DNA from: Halanaeroarchaeum sp. HSR-CO
Lineage (GTDB): Archaea; Halobacteriota; Halobacteria; Halobacteriales; Halobacteriaceae
Assembly (NCBI RefSeq): GCF_024972755.1
Contig: NZ_CP087724.1
Location: 1,178,001 to 1,242,000 of the forward strand
Reading direction: 5' to 3'
DNA: 64,000 bases
Shown: piece by piece, positions 23,599-32,085 of the stretch
Position numbering within the stretch: position 1 is the first letter of the stretch
Layout: each line of letters opens with the position of its first letter
Program-made: the position numbers and the translations under genes
The notes under the pieces: model-generated
Databases searched by the model: none
What the model saw: only the letters and a program-made list of their open reading frames with translations
Told to the model about the DNA's origin: nothing

Positions 23599-23874
23599 AT
23601 GTCAGACTTGACACCGGCACCACCCACGAATCCACTCGCTCGGGAGACGGTCACGTACGAGGACGTCCGAATCGTCATCACTCCGGAAGCCCCCCGTCAC
23701 TACGAGGTGGCGGTGAGCGAGGCCGACGGCGACCGCACCGACCACGCCGTCGAGTACGTCGCGATCAACGCCACGAACGTCCTCCTCGAGAGTCCGATCT
23801 GGTTCGTCGACGCGGACCTCGACGTCGGGGTCCCTATCGAACGAGCGGGCGATACGGCCTGGGTGTGGCCCTGA
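23599..23874 (+). CDS. Uncharacterised small haloarchaeal protein
   Basis: 91-residue protein with acidic composition and alternating beta-type hydrophobic pattern (YEDVRIVITPEAPRHYEVAV, then YVAINATNVLLESPIWFVDADL). A GGAG sequence 9 nt upstream of the ATG and a TATA-like box near 23522 support this start and a leadered transcript. No motif points to a function. It is convergent with the SDR gene. I do not recognise its family with certainty. Confidence 0.6.
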   Translation: MSDLTPAPPTNPLARETVTYEDVRIVITPEAPRHYEVAVSEADGDRTDHAVEYVAINATNVLLESPIWFVDADLDVGVPIERAGDTAWVWP

Positions 23875-23909
23875 TTCGAACGTCGAACGTGCGCCACACC
23901 GGTGGGAGG

Positions 23910-24614
23910 TCACGCCTCGCCGTAGACGGGAACGGCCGCGCCACTCGTCACGTCGGCACCGTCCGAACAGAGGAACAGGACGACCGATGCGACGTCCGCG
24001 GGTGCGACCCACTCGTCTTTGGGCGTCATCATCTCGCGGTTCATCGGCGTGTCGAGCACGCTCGGCATGACGCAGTTGGCGCGAACCGTCCCCAGATTCT
24101 CCTCGGCGATCGACTCGGTGAGGATCTTGACGCCGGCCTTCGTCGCTCGATAGAGTCCGTCGCCTTCCCCGCCCTCCAGGGCCGACCGGGCCGAGACGCT
24201 GACGATGGATCCCTCCGTCTCCTGGAGGGCCGGGAGGGCGTGCTTGGCGGCGAGGAACATCGTCTTGAGGTTGACGTCGAACAGCAGGTCGAACTCGCTG
24301 GTGTCGGTCGCCTCAACGGGATCGCCACCGCGCCACGTCCCGGCGACGTTGAGAAGGTGGTCGATTCGACCGTGGTCTTCGAGCACCCGGTCGACGGTCT
24401 CGGCGACGGCAGCCTCGTCGGTGAAGTCGGCCCGGTAGAAGTGGATTCCCTCCCGATCGTCGAGGAGCGAATCGTCGCTGTCGATGTCGACGACGTCGCT
24501 GGCGGCGACGGTCGCACCAGCCGCGGCGAATGCGTCGACGACGGCACTGCCGAGTGCGCCACCGGCGCCGGTGACGAGAGCGACGTCGCCGCCGAAGTCA
24601 AATTCCACTGTCAT
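23910..24614 (-). CDS. Short-chain dehydrogenase/reductase
   Basis: 234-residue classical SDR. The nucleotide loop TGAGGALG is at residues 15-22, LNVAG at 88-92, the active-site Ser in VSVSARSA (S141) and the Tyr-Lys pair in YRATK (Y155, K159). The Asp at the end of beta-2 (AASDVVD) suggests NAD rather than NADP. The end SSGA-type sequence TSGAAVPVYGEA is usual for the family. The ATG at 24614 starts just before the first strand. Substrate unknown. Confidence 0.88.
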   Translation of the reverse strand: MTVEFDFGGDVALVTGAGGALGSAVVDAFAAAGATVAASDVVDIDSDDSLLDDREGIHFYRADFTDEAAVAETVDRVLEDHGRIDHLLNVAGTWRGGDPVEATDTSEFDLLFDVNLKTMFLAAKHALPALQETEGSIVSVSARSALEGGEGDGLYRATKAGVKILTESIAEENLGTVRANCVMPSVLDTPMNREMMTPKDEWVAPADVASVVLFLCSDGADVTSGAAVPVYGEA

Positions 24615-24674
24615 GTGTAGGGGGTCGGTCGCCGCTGGCATAAATCGGCGGGTGGCGAGGGCGACGCGGTGCGA

Positions 24675-25520
24675 TCAGGATCGCAGGAACGCTTCGAGAC
24701 CGACGAGCCGGTCGGCGACGAGGACAGCCACGAACGCGACGAGGACGTAGACGCTGGCAACGGCGGCGATCACGGGGCTGACGTTGGCTCGAATCGAGGT
24801 GTAGATGAGCACGGGGAGGGTCACGATGTCGGGCGTGGTGATGAGGAGGCTGACGAGGAACTCGTTCAACCCGAGGACGAACACGATCAACGACCCCGTG
24901 ACGATGCCGGGTAGCAGCGAGGGGAGGGTCACGTGAACGAAGGTCTGCAGTTCTTCGGCACCGAGATTCATCGCCGCCCGCTCGAGCTCCGGGTCGAGGG
25001 CGTTGACCCTCGCCGAGACGCTCCAGATCATGAAGGGGAGGTTGATGATGGCGAGCGCCAGGCCCACTGTCCACAACTGACCGAGGACGCCGACTTCGCG
25101 GAAGACCAACAGCAGGATCATGCCGGAGACGACCAGCGGGACGGTGAAGGGGAGCAACAGGTAGATCTGGAGCCCGGACTCGAACCGGATGTCGTAGCGC
25201 ATCATTCCGAGCCCCGTCGCGACGCCGACGGGAATCGACAGGACGGTCGCGAACAGCGCAACGAAGAGACTCCTGGCGAACGCGCCGAAGTAGCGTTCCT
25301 GTCCCGGCAGCGTCGTGTACCAGTAAAGCGAGAGGCTGTCGGGCGGGAACTGGATGATGTCGCCGGGCTGAAACGAGGCCAGCAGGACGATGAGCGTCGG
25401 GACGAGCAAGAAGACGATTTCGAGGGCGACGAGCGTCGAGAGGAGCGGTCGTTCGCCGGGAAGGCGACGGGCGAGTGCCGACAGCGAGTCGGTCGGCGAC
25501 CTGCCGCCATCGCTACGCAT
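24675..25520 (-). CDS. ABC transporter permease, polyamine type (PotC-like)
   Basis: 281-residue inner-membrane permease with six hydrophobic segments. The cytoplasmic coupling-loop EAA motif reads ERAAMNLGAEELQTFVHVTLPSLLPGI, typical of spermidine/putrescine/iron-type binding-protein-dependent permeases. It overlaps the upstream permease gene by 8 nt and is the last gene of a four-gene importer operon (substrate-binding protein, ATPase, permease, permease on the minus strand). Confidence 0.9.
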   Translation of the reverse strand: MRSDGGRSPTDSLSALARRLPGERPLLSTLVALEIVFLLVPTLIVLLASFQPGDIIQFPPDSLSLYWYTTLPGQERYFGAFARSLFVALFATVLSIPVGVATGLGMMRYDIRFESGLQIYLLLPFTVPLVVSGMILLLVFREVGVLGQLWTVGLALAIINLPFMIWSVSARVNALDPELERAAMNLGAEELQTFVHVTLPSLLPGIVTGSLIVFVLGLNEFLVSLLITTPDIVTLPVLIYTSIRANVSPVIAAVASVYVLVAFVAVLVADRLVGLEAFLRS

Positions 25521-26475
25521 CGTGGTCCCCTCCCTGGAAGCCGAACGTTCCCGGACCGACCGTCCGGAAAATCGTGAGCACCACGACCGACGTCACCGCA
25601 ACGAGGAGGACGCTCACCGCCGCTGCGAGCGGGAGATTGCTCGAGTTGAACATCGTCCGATAGACGAGATTGGCGACGAAATCGACGCGTCCGCCACCGA
25701 TGAGGTCGGGGATGGCGAACGTCGCCGCCGTAATCGTGAACACGACGACGCTCGCACCGGCGATACCCGGCATGGCCAGGGGCACCACGACGTGGCGGAA
25801 TGTCTGAACGCGATTCGCACCGAGGTTGCTCGCCGCCAGTTCGAGTGAGCGGTCGATGTCCTGGACGGCCGGTGCGATCATGATTATGGCGTAGGGGAGC
25901 ATGATCTGGAGGAGTCCGACCAGGACCGCGAAATCGGTCGCGAGAAACCGAACGGGTCCGACGCCGACCAGACCGAGTGCGGCGTTGACGACCCCGTTCC
26001 GTCCCAGGACGATCAACCAGCCGTAGGCCCGGACGATCACGCCCGTGAAGAACGGGACGAAGATGCTCACGAGGAGCAGTTTGCGCACGACCGGGGACCG
26101 CGCCCGGACGGTCAGGTAGGCGTACGGCAGTCCCAGTCCGACCGCGAGGACGGTGACGAGCGTCGCGAGGACGAACGTCCGGAGGAATATCTGGTGATAC
26201 GCGCCGGTCGTCAACACCGCCAGCCAGTTCGTCGCCGTCAGTTCGTAGACGACGTACTCGATGGCGTCGAAGGTGAGCAGACTGTAGCCAGCGAGGAGGA
26301 GGAGACCGACGAACAGCACGCCCACCAGTGTCACTGCTGGTCCGACGAGGAGATACCCCATCCAGTTGGGCGGGTCCTGGTAGACCCGTCGGGGCAGCCG
26401 CTCTTTCAGTGCAATAGCGCGATCGGCGACCGTCCATCGAAATGGGTGTCGCTCGGAGTCGGTGCCGTCGCTCAT
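25513..26475 (-). CDS. ABC transporter permease, polyamine type (PotB-like)
   Basis: 320-residue permease with six transmembrane segments after a 40-residue cytoplasmic N-terminus. The EAA loop reads ELAASNLGANRVQTFRHVVVPLAMPGI. It forms a heterodimer with the second permease. It overlaps the ATPase gene by 4 nt at its start and the second permease by 8 nt at its end, so the three are translated from one message. Confidence 0.9.
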   Translation of the reverse strand: MSDGTDSERHPFRWTVADRAIALKERLPRRVYQDPPNWMGYLLVGPAVTLVGVLFVGLLLLAGYSLLTFDAIEYVVYELTATNWLAVLTTGAYHQIFLRTFVLATLVTVLAVGLGLPYAYLTVRARSPVVRKLLLVSIFVPFFTGVIVRAYGWLIVLGRNGVVNAALGLVGVGPVRFLATDFAVLVGLLQIMLPYAIIMIAPAVQDIDRSLELAASNLGANRVQTFRHVVVPLAMPGIAGASVVVFTITAATFAIPDLIGGGRVDFVANLVYRTMFNSSNLPLAAAVSVLLVAVTSVVVLTIFRTVGPGTFGFQGGDHDA

Positions 26476-27599
26476 GTATCGATCGTCTGGTGGTGGGCGT
26501 TGGACGCCGGATAGATCGTCGCAGCGTCGACATTCCAGCCGACCTGAACCGCCTCCCCTCGCTGATAGAGATCGCGTCGGGCCGTCTTGAGTTCGGTGAC
26601 CGAGAGGGTCAGGTCGCCGCCCGAGACGTCAACCTCGTAGGTGATCGTATCGCCCTCGAAGGTGACTTCTGCAATCTCGCCGCTGAACGTCGTGTCGGTC
26701 GCGAGGTCGTCGCCGACTCGCAAGCGTTCGTATCGGATGGCCAGGTCGACGGGGTCGCCGACGGCGAGGTCGGCATCCTGACTGTCGACTGGACACGCAA
26801 CGATGGTGTCGGCGCCGTTCAGTTCGACCCGACAGGTCGCGTCGGCCAGGGCGGTGATTCGACCGGCGAGGAGGTTCGTATTGCCGACGAAGTCGGCGAC
26901 GAACGCCGAGGTCGGCCGGTCGTACAGCTCCTGGGTGGTCGCGTGTTGCACGACCTCGCCGTCCTGGATGACGGCGACGCGGTCGGCCATCACCAGGGCC
27001 TCCTCCTGGTTGTGCGTGACGTGGACGGTGGTCACGTCCGTCTCGCGATGAATCCGCAACAGTTCTCGGCGCATCTCTTCGCGGAGTTTCTTATCGAGCG
27101 AGCTCAGCGGCTCGTCGAGCAACAGTATCGACGGTTCGAAGGCGAGACTCCGCGCCATCGCGACCCGCTGTCGCTGACCGCCCGACAACTCCTGGACGTT
27201 CCGGTCCGCAATGTCGGGGAGCCGGATCAGTTCGAGCATCTCGGCGACCCGATCCTCGATGTGCGCCGGATCGATGCGGCGCATCTTCAGGGGGAAGGCG
27301 ACGTTCTCGCCGACCGTCATATGGGGGAACAACGCCATACTCTGGAACACCATCCCGATATTGCGCTCGTACGGCGGCGCGGTCGTGACGTCTTCGCCGT
27401 CGATGGCAATGTGACCGCTCGTCGGTTCGTCGAACCCGGCGATCATATGCAACAGCGTCGATTTGCCGGCGCCGCTCGGGCCGAGGATGGTCAGAAACTC
27501 CTGCTGTCTGATCTCGAGAGAGACGTCGTCGACCGCCGTGACGTCTCCGAACTGCTTGGATACGTGGTCGAGTCGGACGGCCGGGGTGTCAGATATCAT
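26472..27599 (-). CDS. ABC transporter ATP-binding protein, polyamine type (PotA-like)
   Basis: 375-residue ATPase. Walker A is GPSGAGKST (40-48), the signature LSGGQRQRVAMARSL is followed by Walker B SILLLDEP, and the switch His lies in TVHVTHNQEEAL. A C-terminal TOBE-type beta domain of about 130 residues follows, as in PotA/MalK-like proteins, where it regulates transport. Together with two permeases and a lipoprotein it forms a complete importer; the gene order and the permease loops favour polyamine or similar cationic/ organic substrates. Confidence 0.92.
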   Translation of the reverse strand: MISDTPAVRLDHVSKQFGDVTAVDDVSLEIRQQEFLTILGPSGAGKSTLLHMIAGFDEPTSGHIAIDGEDVTTAPPYERNIGMVFQSMALFPHMTVGENVAFPLKMRRIDPAHIEDRVAEMLELIRLPDIADRNVQELSGGQRQRVAMARSLAFEPSILLLDEPLSSLDKKLREEMRRELLRIHRETDVTTVHVTHNQEEALVMADRVAVIQDGEVVQHATTQELYDRPTSAFVADFVGNTNLLAGRITALADATCRVELNGADTIVACPVDSQDADLAVGDPVDLAIRYERLRVGDDLATDTTFSGEIAEVTFEGDTITYEVDVSGGDLTLSVTELKTARRDLYQRGEAVQVGWNVDAATIYPASNAHHQTIDT

Positions 27600-27661
27600 G
27601 GGATGTCGGTCGGCGCTGGTCGTCGACCCGCGATACGGCGACGACCCGTCTCACGCCGGGA

Positions 27662-28855
27662 TTATTCGAGGGTTTGGGAAATTCTGTCGAACCAGTCCGG
27701 GCTGTGTTCGGCGTACACGTCGAGGTCGGGTGCGATGAGGGCGTCGAAATCCGATTCGGCGGTGGGGAACGCCGGATCGTCCGCCATCCAGTCGAGCGGG
27801 TCGACGTTCTCGTTGAGCATGGGCATCTGGAGTCCCTCCATCCACTGCGCTTGATTCTCGGCTCGCAGCGCGAAGTCGATGAACACCTGGCTCCAGTACC
27901 GTTCGGAGAGTGGCTGGTTTTTCGGGGTGTACATGCAGTCGGTCCGCACTGTCGCACCCTCGTCCGGTATCGTCCACCCGACCGGGACACCCTCGTTCTG
28001 TGCCGCGAGCAAGTTACTCGGGAGGTACCCCGCCGCGTAGGCGATTTCACCCTCCTGTAAGTTCTGCAAAATCGAGGAGTCGCTACCGAGGTAGCCGAGA
28101 TTCGGCGCGAGGTCTTCGACGAGGTCCCACAGCGGTTCCATCTCGTCGGCTGGCCCGAGGTCGACGTCGGCCAGTTCCGCCAGCACCGGGAGGAACCCGT
28201 CTGCCGGTGGGTCGTTGTACATTCCGAGCCACCCTTCGTAGACGTCGTCCCAGAGTGTCTCCCACGAGGTGACCGGCTCGGGGTCCCCCTGGATGGACTC
28301 GAGGACCTCCTCGTTGTAGCCGAGCGCGTACGTGTAGGGGTACAACCCGATGTACGGAAGGCGGCCGTCGACGTCGGGGCGGGCTAGCTCTCGCATTTCC
28401 TCTGTGTGGGGCACGACGTCGGGATGGAGTGGTTCGGCCAACCCCTGCAGGTACTCGCGGTGCATGAACACGAGGACCGTCCAGTTGACGTTGACCGGTG
28501 GTGCCTGTCCCTGGTCGACGGCGGATCGGATGTTGTTCTGGGTCACCTGGATATCGCTGTTGTCGTAGACGACGTCGATGCCGGTCTCTTCGGTGAACGG
28601 GTCACCGATCGCCGCGGCGAGTGACTCTTGCCAGACGCCGCCCCAGGCCCGCACGGTGATCGAGTCCGGCTTCTCTGGTGGGTCGTCCGGGTCCAGTTCG
28701 GACGTCGTCTCCGATCCGCCGCCGAGACAGCCGGCCAGTCCGCTGACGGCGAGGGCGGAACTTCCTGCCAGGAATGCTCGTCGCGACGTCCACGATCCGG
28801 TATCGGGGGAGAACCGTCCCCGTCCGTCGTCGACTGCGCGTTCGCGTTGGTCCAT
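27662..28855 (-). CDS. ABC transporter substrate-binding lipoprotein (PotD-like)
   Basis: 397-residue extracellular binding protein. A twin-arginine signal (TSRRAFLAGSSALAVSGLAGC, RR at 25-26) ends in a lipobox with Cys43, so it is exported folded and lipid-anchored. An acidic linker follows, then a type 2 periplasmic-binding fold with SITVRAWGGVWQESL and IDVVYDNSD near the start and KNQPLSERYWSQVFIDFAL near the end, similar to PotD and related proteins. It is the promoter-proximal gene of the importer operon, 62 nt upstream of the ATPase gene. Confidence 0.9.
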   Translation of the reverse strand: MDQRERAVDDGRGRFSPDTGSWTSRRAFLAGSSALAVSGLAGCLGGGSETTSELDPDDPPEKPDSITVRAWGGVWQESLAAAIGDPFTEETGIDVVYDNSDIQVTQNNIRSAVDQGQAPPVNVNWTVLVFMHREYLQGLAEPLHPDVVPHTEEMRELARPDVDGRLPYIGLYPYTYALGYNEEVLESIQGDPEPVTSWETLWDDVYEGWLGMYNDPPADGFLPVLAELADVDLGPADEMEPLWDLVEDLAPNLGYLGSDSSILQNLQEGEIAYAAGYLPSNLLAAQNEGVPVGWTIPDEGATVRTDCMYTPKNQPLSERYWSQVFIDFALRAENQAQWMEGLQMPMLNENVDPLDWMADDPAFPTAESDFDALIAPDLDVYAEHSPDWFDRISQTLE

Positions 28856-28963
28856 GGGTGGGCCTCGCCCCGATTGTACATAAACAGCGTGTGTTGCCCC
28901 GCGAAGACGTCGTCATCACTACATGTCGTCGATAGAAATGTCCCCGAAGAGGACCCGTGGCGT

Positions 28964-29233
28964 TCACTCCTCGATTTTGCGGACGATCTTCTCCGCTTGC
29001 TCGCGGGCTTTCGTCTTGCCGACGGTCTTTGCGATCAGCACCGACTGAACCACCCAGGAATCGTTCTCGCTGCGATGTCCCATCCTGACTTTCGCTCCCT
29101 CGGAGACGTCCCTGGCGGCGTCTCTCGCCCACTCCGGCGTGCGAATCTCTGAGAAGTCGCCGGGGTCCCGAAACCGAACGTGGTAGTACTCGTCCTCGAG
29201 TTCGACGCCCTTCACCGACGGAATTTTTGACAC
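28964..29233 (-). CDS. Small basic-tailed haloarchaeal protein of unknown function
   Basis: 89-residue protein from a GTG at 29233 (VSKIPSVKG). A beta-rich first half (VELEDEYYHVRFRDPGDFSEIRTP) is followed by a helix-strand segment (VRMGHRSENDSWVVQSVLIAK) and a Lys-rich C-terminal helix (KAREQAEKIVRKIEE). The longer in-frame reading upstream is Arg-rich and not typical of coding sequence in this genome, so I trimmed it. The alternating pattern looks like a small nucleic-acid or protein binding fold, but no function is assigned. Confidence 0.65.
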   Translation of the reverse strand: MSKIPSVKGVELEDEYYHVRFRDPGDFSEIRTPEWARDAARDVSEGAKVRMGHRSENDSWVVQSVLIAKTVGKTKAREQAEKIVRKIEE

Positions 29234-29467
29234 AGTAACAACAAGTATGACCTCGCTCAAAGCCGTTTTCCCGTCCAGTGTGCGTCGACGCCCCGGTCGT
29301 CGGCAACGACGGCGAACAGTTCGCCGTCCGTGAACACCGGACTGCCCACGTCCTCCCAGCCCGTCTGAACCGTTTCGGGCCGCCGTGGTCGCCCTCACAT
29401 CGACGACTTTCGGCAGGTTGGTGGCGTTCCCGGGCGATTTCACCCACGAATCCGCCGCTGGTACAGC

Positions 29468-29474
29468 CTATATC
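29468..29474 (+). promoter_or_regulatory. TATA element of the glyoxalase-fold gene
   Basis: The box ctatatc lies 25-31 nt upstream of the ATG at 29499. This matches haloarchaeal leaderless promoters and supports that start codon over the next Met 15 codons later. Confidence 0.5.
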
Positions 29475-29498
29475 CTCTTTCGTCCCCTACGGTACCTA

Positions 29499-30113
29499 AT
29501 GACCCACGAGGATCCGATCACCGCCGAGCAACCGAACAGCCCCATGCAGACGACCGGCACCGACCACGTGACTATCTGGGGAAGCAACGCCGCGGACACC
29601 ATCGCGTTCTACCGAGACCTGCTCGGGATGCCCCTCGTGCTCCGGCAACCGAACCTCGACGATCCCTCCCAGACCCATCTCTTCTTCGACACCGGTGACG
29701 GCCGGATGCTCACCTTCTTCGTCAGCGACGAGCGTGACGCCAACCGGGGACCGCAACGAACCCAGGTCGGTGGCGTCCACCACCTCGCGTTCCGGTTCGA
29801 TCCGGACCGATTCCAGGACGTCGCGGCGGCACTCGATGCGGACGGGCGGGGATACAACGAGTTCGATCGAGGCATCTTTCACTCGCTGTACACGCGGGAC
29901 AACGACGGGCTGGTCATCGAGTTGACCACGGACGCCTACGAGATACCCGACGATCGCCGCGCCGAGGTGCTCGCGACTACCCAGCGTATTCGCGAGGAAG
30001 CTGGTGCCGAATACGCCCAGGACGACCATCTCAGAGACGCCCTCGAGGAACTCGGATTGCCCATCGTGGAACACGACCTGCCGGACGCCGCGACCGGTAC
30101 CGGCGTGGAGTGA
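29499..30113 (+). CDS. Glyoxalase/dioxygenase (VOC) superfamily protein
   Basis: 204-residue metal-dependent VOC protein. The first beta-alpha-beta module has TDHVTIWGSNAADTIAFYRDLLGMPLVLRQ and the second GGVHHLAFRFDPDRF with an acidic ligand candidate in LVIELTTD. His in DHVT, His in VHHLAF and Glu in VIELT are placed like the metal ligands of glyoxalase I and extradiol dioxygenases. A helical acidic tail of about 60 residues ends the protein. It is followed after 3 nt by an esterase gene; together they resemble the hydroquinone/ring-cleavage pairs annotated in other prokaryotes, but the substrate is not known. Confidence 0.82.
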   Translation: MTHEDPITAEQPNSPMQTTGTDHVTIWGSNAADTIAFYRDLLGMPLVLRQPNLDDPSQTHLFFDTGDGRMLTFFVSDERDANRGPQRTQVGGVHHLAFRFDPDRFQDVAAALDADGRGYNEFDRGIFHSLYTRDNDGLVIELTTDAYEIPDDRRAEVLATTQRIREEAGAEYAQDDHLRDALEELGLPIVEHDLPDAATGTGVE

Positions 30114-30116
30114 TCG

Positions 30117-30755
30117 ATGGCTGGCCCACACGACGACCGGCCACTCGTGACGGCCGGCACGTCACTGGACGCGGCATCGGCCGCGATGGTACTGGTACAC
30201 GGTCGCGGTGCCAGTGGACGGGGTATCGTCCGGTCGATGGAGCCGATCCAGCGCGAGGGTCTCGCCATGCTCGCCCCGCAGGCAGCGGGGAATACCTGGT
30301 ATCCGAATTCCTTTCTCGTACCGGTCGAGCAGAACGAACCGGGCCGGTCGTCGGGACTCGACGCGATAGACCGTGCTGTGACGCAGGCCACCGCTGCGGA
30401 TATCGAGCCGTCCCGCATCGTGCTTCTGGGCTTCTCCCAGGGCGCGTGTCTCGCGAGTGAGTACGTCGCCAGGAATCCACGCCGGTACGGCGGTCTGGCG
30501 GCGTTGAGTGGCGGACTCATCGGTGAAACGGTCGACGAAGACTCGTTCACCGGTTCACTCGAGGGGACGCCGGTCTTCCTGGGCTGTAGCGACGTGGATC
30601 CACACATTCCCGTGGAACGAGTCGACGTGACCGCCAGCGTCTTCGAGGCCCTCGATGGGGACGTCACGAAAGAGATCTACGCGGGGATGGGTCACTCTGT
30701 CAATCAGGCGGAGTACGACCAGGTCGAAGCTCTCGTCGATGCCGTCATGGATTGA
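30117..30755 (+). CDS. Phospholipase/carboxylesterase-type alpha/beta hydrolase
   Basis: 212-residue hydrolase. The oxyanion segment VLVHGRGASGRGI (26-38), the nucleophile elbow GFSQGA (Ser107), the acid in GCSDVDPHIP and the catalytic His in GMGHSVN fit the carboxylesterase/thioesterase family (Abhydrolase_2). It begins 3 nt after the glyoxalase-fold gene and is thus probably in the same message. It may hydrolyse an ester or thioester produced by the partner; this is inference. Confidence 0.88.
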   Translation: MAGPHDDRPLVTAGTSLDAASAAMVLVHGRGASGRGIVRSMEPIQREGLAMLAPQAAGNTWYPNSFLVPVEQNEPGRSSGLDAIDRAVTQATAADIEPSRIVLLGFSQGACLASEYVARNPRRYGGLAALSGGLIGETVDEDSFTGSLEGTPVFLGCSDVDPHIPVERVDVTASVFEALDGDVTKEIYAGMGHSVNQAEYDQVEALVDAVMD

Positions 30756-30778
30756 GAAAATCGACTGGCTGGTTGCCG

Positions 30779-31540
30779 TCAGCGACTCGCGGCGTACGTC
30801 ACTCTGACCTGTGCGGACACGGTGACCGGGCCGGACGAGATATCAGTTGCCGCGTCGCCACCCGCAGCCGCCTCCATCGCGTAGACTGGTCGCGGGATGC
30901 CACTGCTCCCGGTCTCGACCGTCGCGACGCCGTCTATCTGCAGGTTCGCACTTTGCGCGAGGGTTTCGGCCTGCGTGTCGGCGTCGTCCATGGCGTTTTC
31001 GAGGGCCTCGTTCTTCAGCGTTCGTTGCGTCTCGCTCGTGAGGGTGAACCGCACGTCGTGGACGCTCGTCACGCCGGCGTCGACGGCGGTGTCGATCACC
31101 CCGCCGACTTGGTCGGTCTCGTTCACGTCGACGGTGAGGACGTGTCGAACGCGGTAGATCGGCTGGCTGTCCTCTTCAGTGGGTTTGGTACGGCGGTCGT
31201 CCTCGTAGATGCGGTAATCGGTCGTCCGGATCTGTTCCTCCTCGATGCCCATCTCGACGAGGGCCTCCTTCACGCTCGAGACGTCCTCGGCTACAGTCGA
31301 CCTGGCTTCGGTCACGTCGGTATCGTCGGCCTCGACGGCCATCCTGAGGACGGCTTTGTCGGGCTGGGCCTGGGCTTCACCACTCGCGGACACCGTGATG
31401 GTCTCGCCCGATTGGGCGGTGCTGTTCTCCAGTTGATTCGACTGTGATCCGTCGTCGAGGGCCAGTACGGCGCCGGCACTGGTGACGGCCGCGAGGATCA
31501 CCAGGACGCCGACGATGAGCGATTGGACAGGGCGGGACAT
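30779..31540 (-). CDS. SIMPL-domain (DUF541) exported protein
   Basis: 253-residue protein with an N-terminal signal/anchor (VQSLIVGVLVILAAVTSAGAVLAL) and a SIMPL domain (ITVSASGEAQAQPDKAVLRMAVEADD, then LKNEALENAMDDADTQAETLAQ and ITVSAQVRVTY-like end). The family forms oligomeric beta-rich assemblies, and its role is poorly defined. It is convergent with the esterase gene. Confidence 0.88.
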   Translation of the reverse strand: MSRPVQSLIVGVLVILAAVTSAGAVLALDDGSQSNQLENSTAQSGETITVSASGEAQAQPDKAVLRMAVEADDTDVTEARSTVAEDVSSVKEALVEMGIEEEQIRTTDYRIYEDDRRTKPTEEDSQPIYRVRHVLTVDVNETDQVGGVIDTAVDAGVTSVHDVRFTLTSETQRTLKNEALENAMDDADTQAETLAQSANLQIDGVATVETGSSGIPRPVYAMEAAAGGDAATDISSGPVTVSAQVRVTYAASR

Positions 31541-31689
31541 TGCATTCGCAAAGACGGCCGCTCGGCTATTAGCAGTGCCGTAAGGTCAAATCGAGACTGT
31601 TGTTTCGCTCAGGCGGATGGGCCGGCGGTACGGTGGCCCAGCCGTCAGTTACTCGACCCGAAAGCAATCTCGCGAATGCTGTCTCTCAC

Positions 31690-32085
31690 TCAGGCGGACG
31701 ACTCCACCCCTCTCACGAGTGACCCCAGCACCGGGAGGAGGAGGGCGCCACCGACCGTGATGTAGATGATGGGGTCCATGGAGACGACGCGTGGGGCAAT
31801 TGCACCACGGGGAAGGATGAAGACGGCGAGCACCAGCAGACCAAATCCTCCAGCGGAGACCACCGCTGCACGCAGATCCGGTGAAACGAGGCCGACGAGC
31901 GCGCCCGCGACGATCAACCCGATCCAGTGTACCCAGACCAAGACCAGTCCGCCGGCCGACGTGGCAAGCAGTGCCGCGATGCGGAACTTCCGCCGGTGTC
32001 TGATGCGATCGAGAATTCCACGCCGGTCTCCAATATCGAGCGCCATTCGGTCCCGCTCCGGGCCGCCAGAATGGTCGTCGTTCAC
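31690..32085 (-). CDS. Small polytopic membrane protein, coupled to penicillin-acylase-type gene
   Basis: 131-residue protein with a basic N-terminus (ILDRIRHRRKFRI) and four hydrophobic segments. It starts at GTG 32085, whose bases overlap the TGA of the acylase gene (GTGA). A Met 13 codons later is an alternative start. Translation is evidently coupled, so it may serve as a membrane partner of the exported acylase. No family is recognised. Confidence 0.65.
   Translation of the reverse strand: MNDDHSGGPERDRMALDIGDRRGILDRIRHRRKFRIAALLATSAGGLVLVWVHWIGLIVAGALVGLVSPDLRAAVVSAGGFGLLVLAVFILPRGAIAPRVVSMDPIIYITVGGALLLPVLGSLVRGVESSA

Noticed and set aside
26442-27854. Plus-strand 470-codon frame opposite the ABC ATPase
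   Set aside because: Antisense; Walker A, signature and Walker B are on the minus strand.
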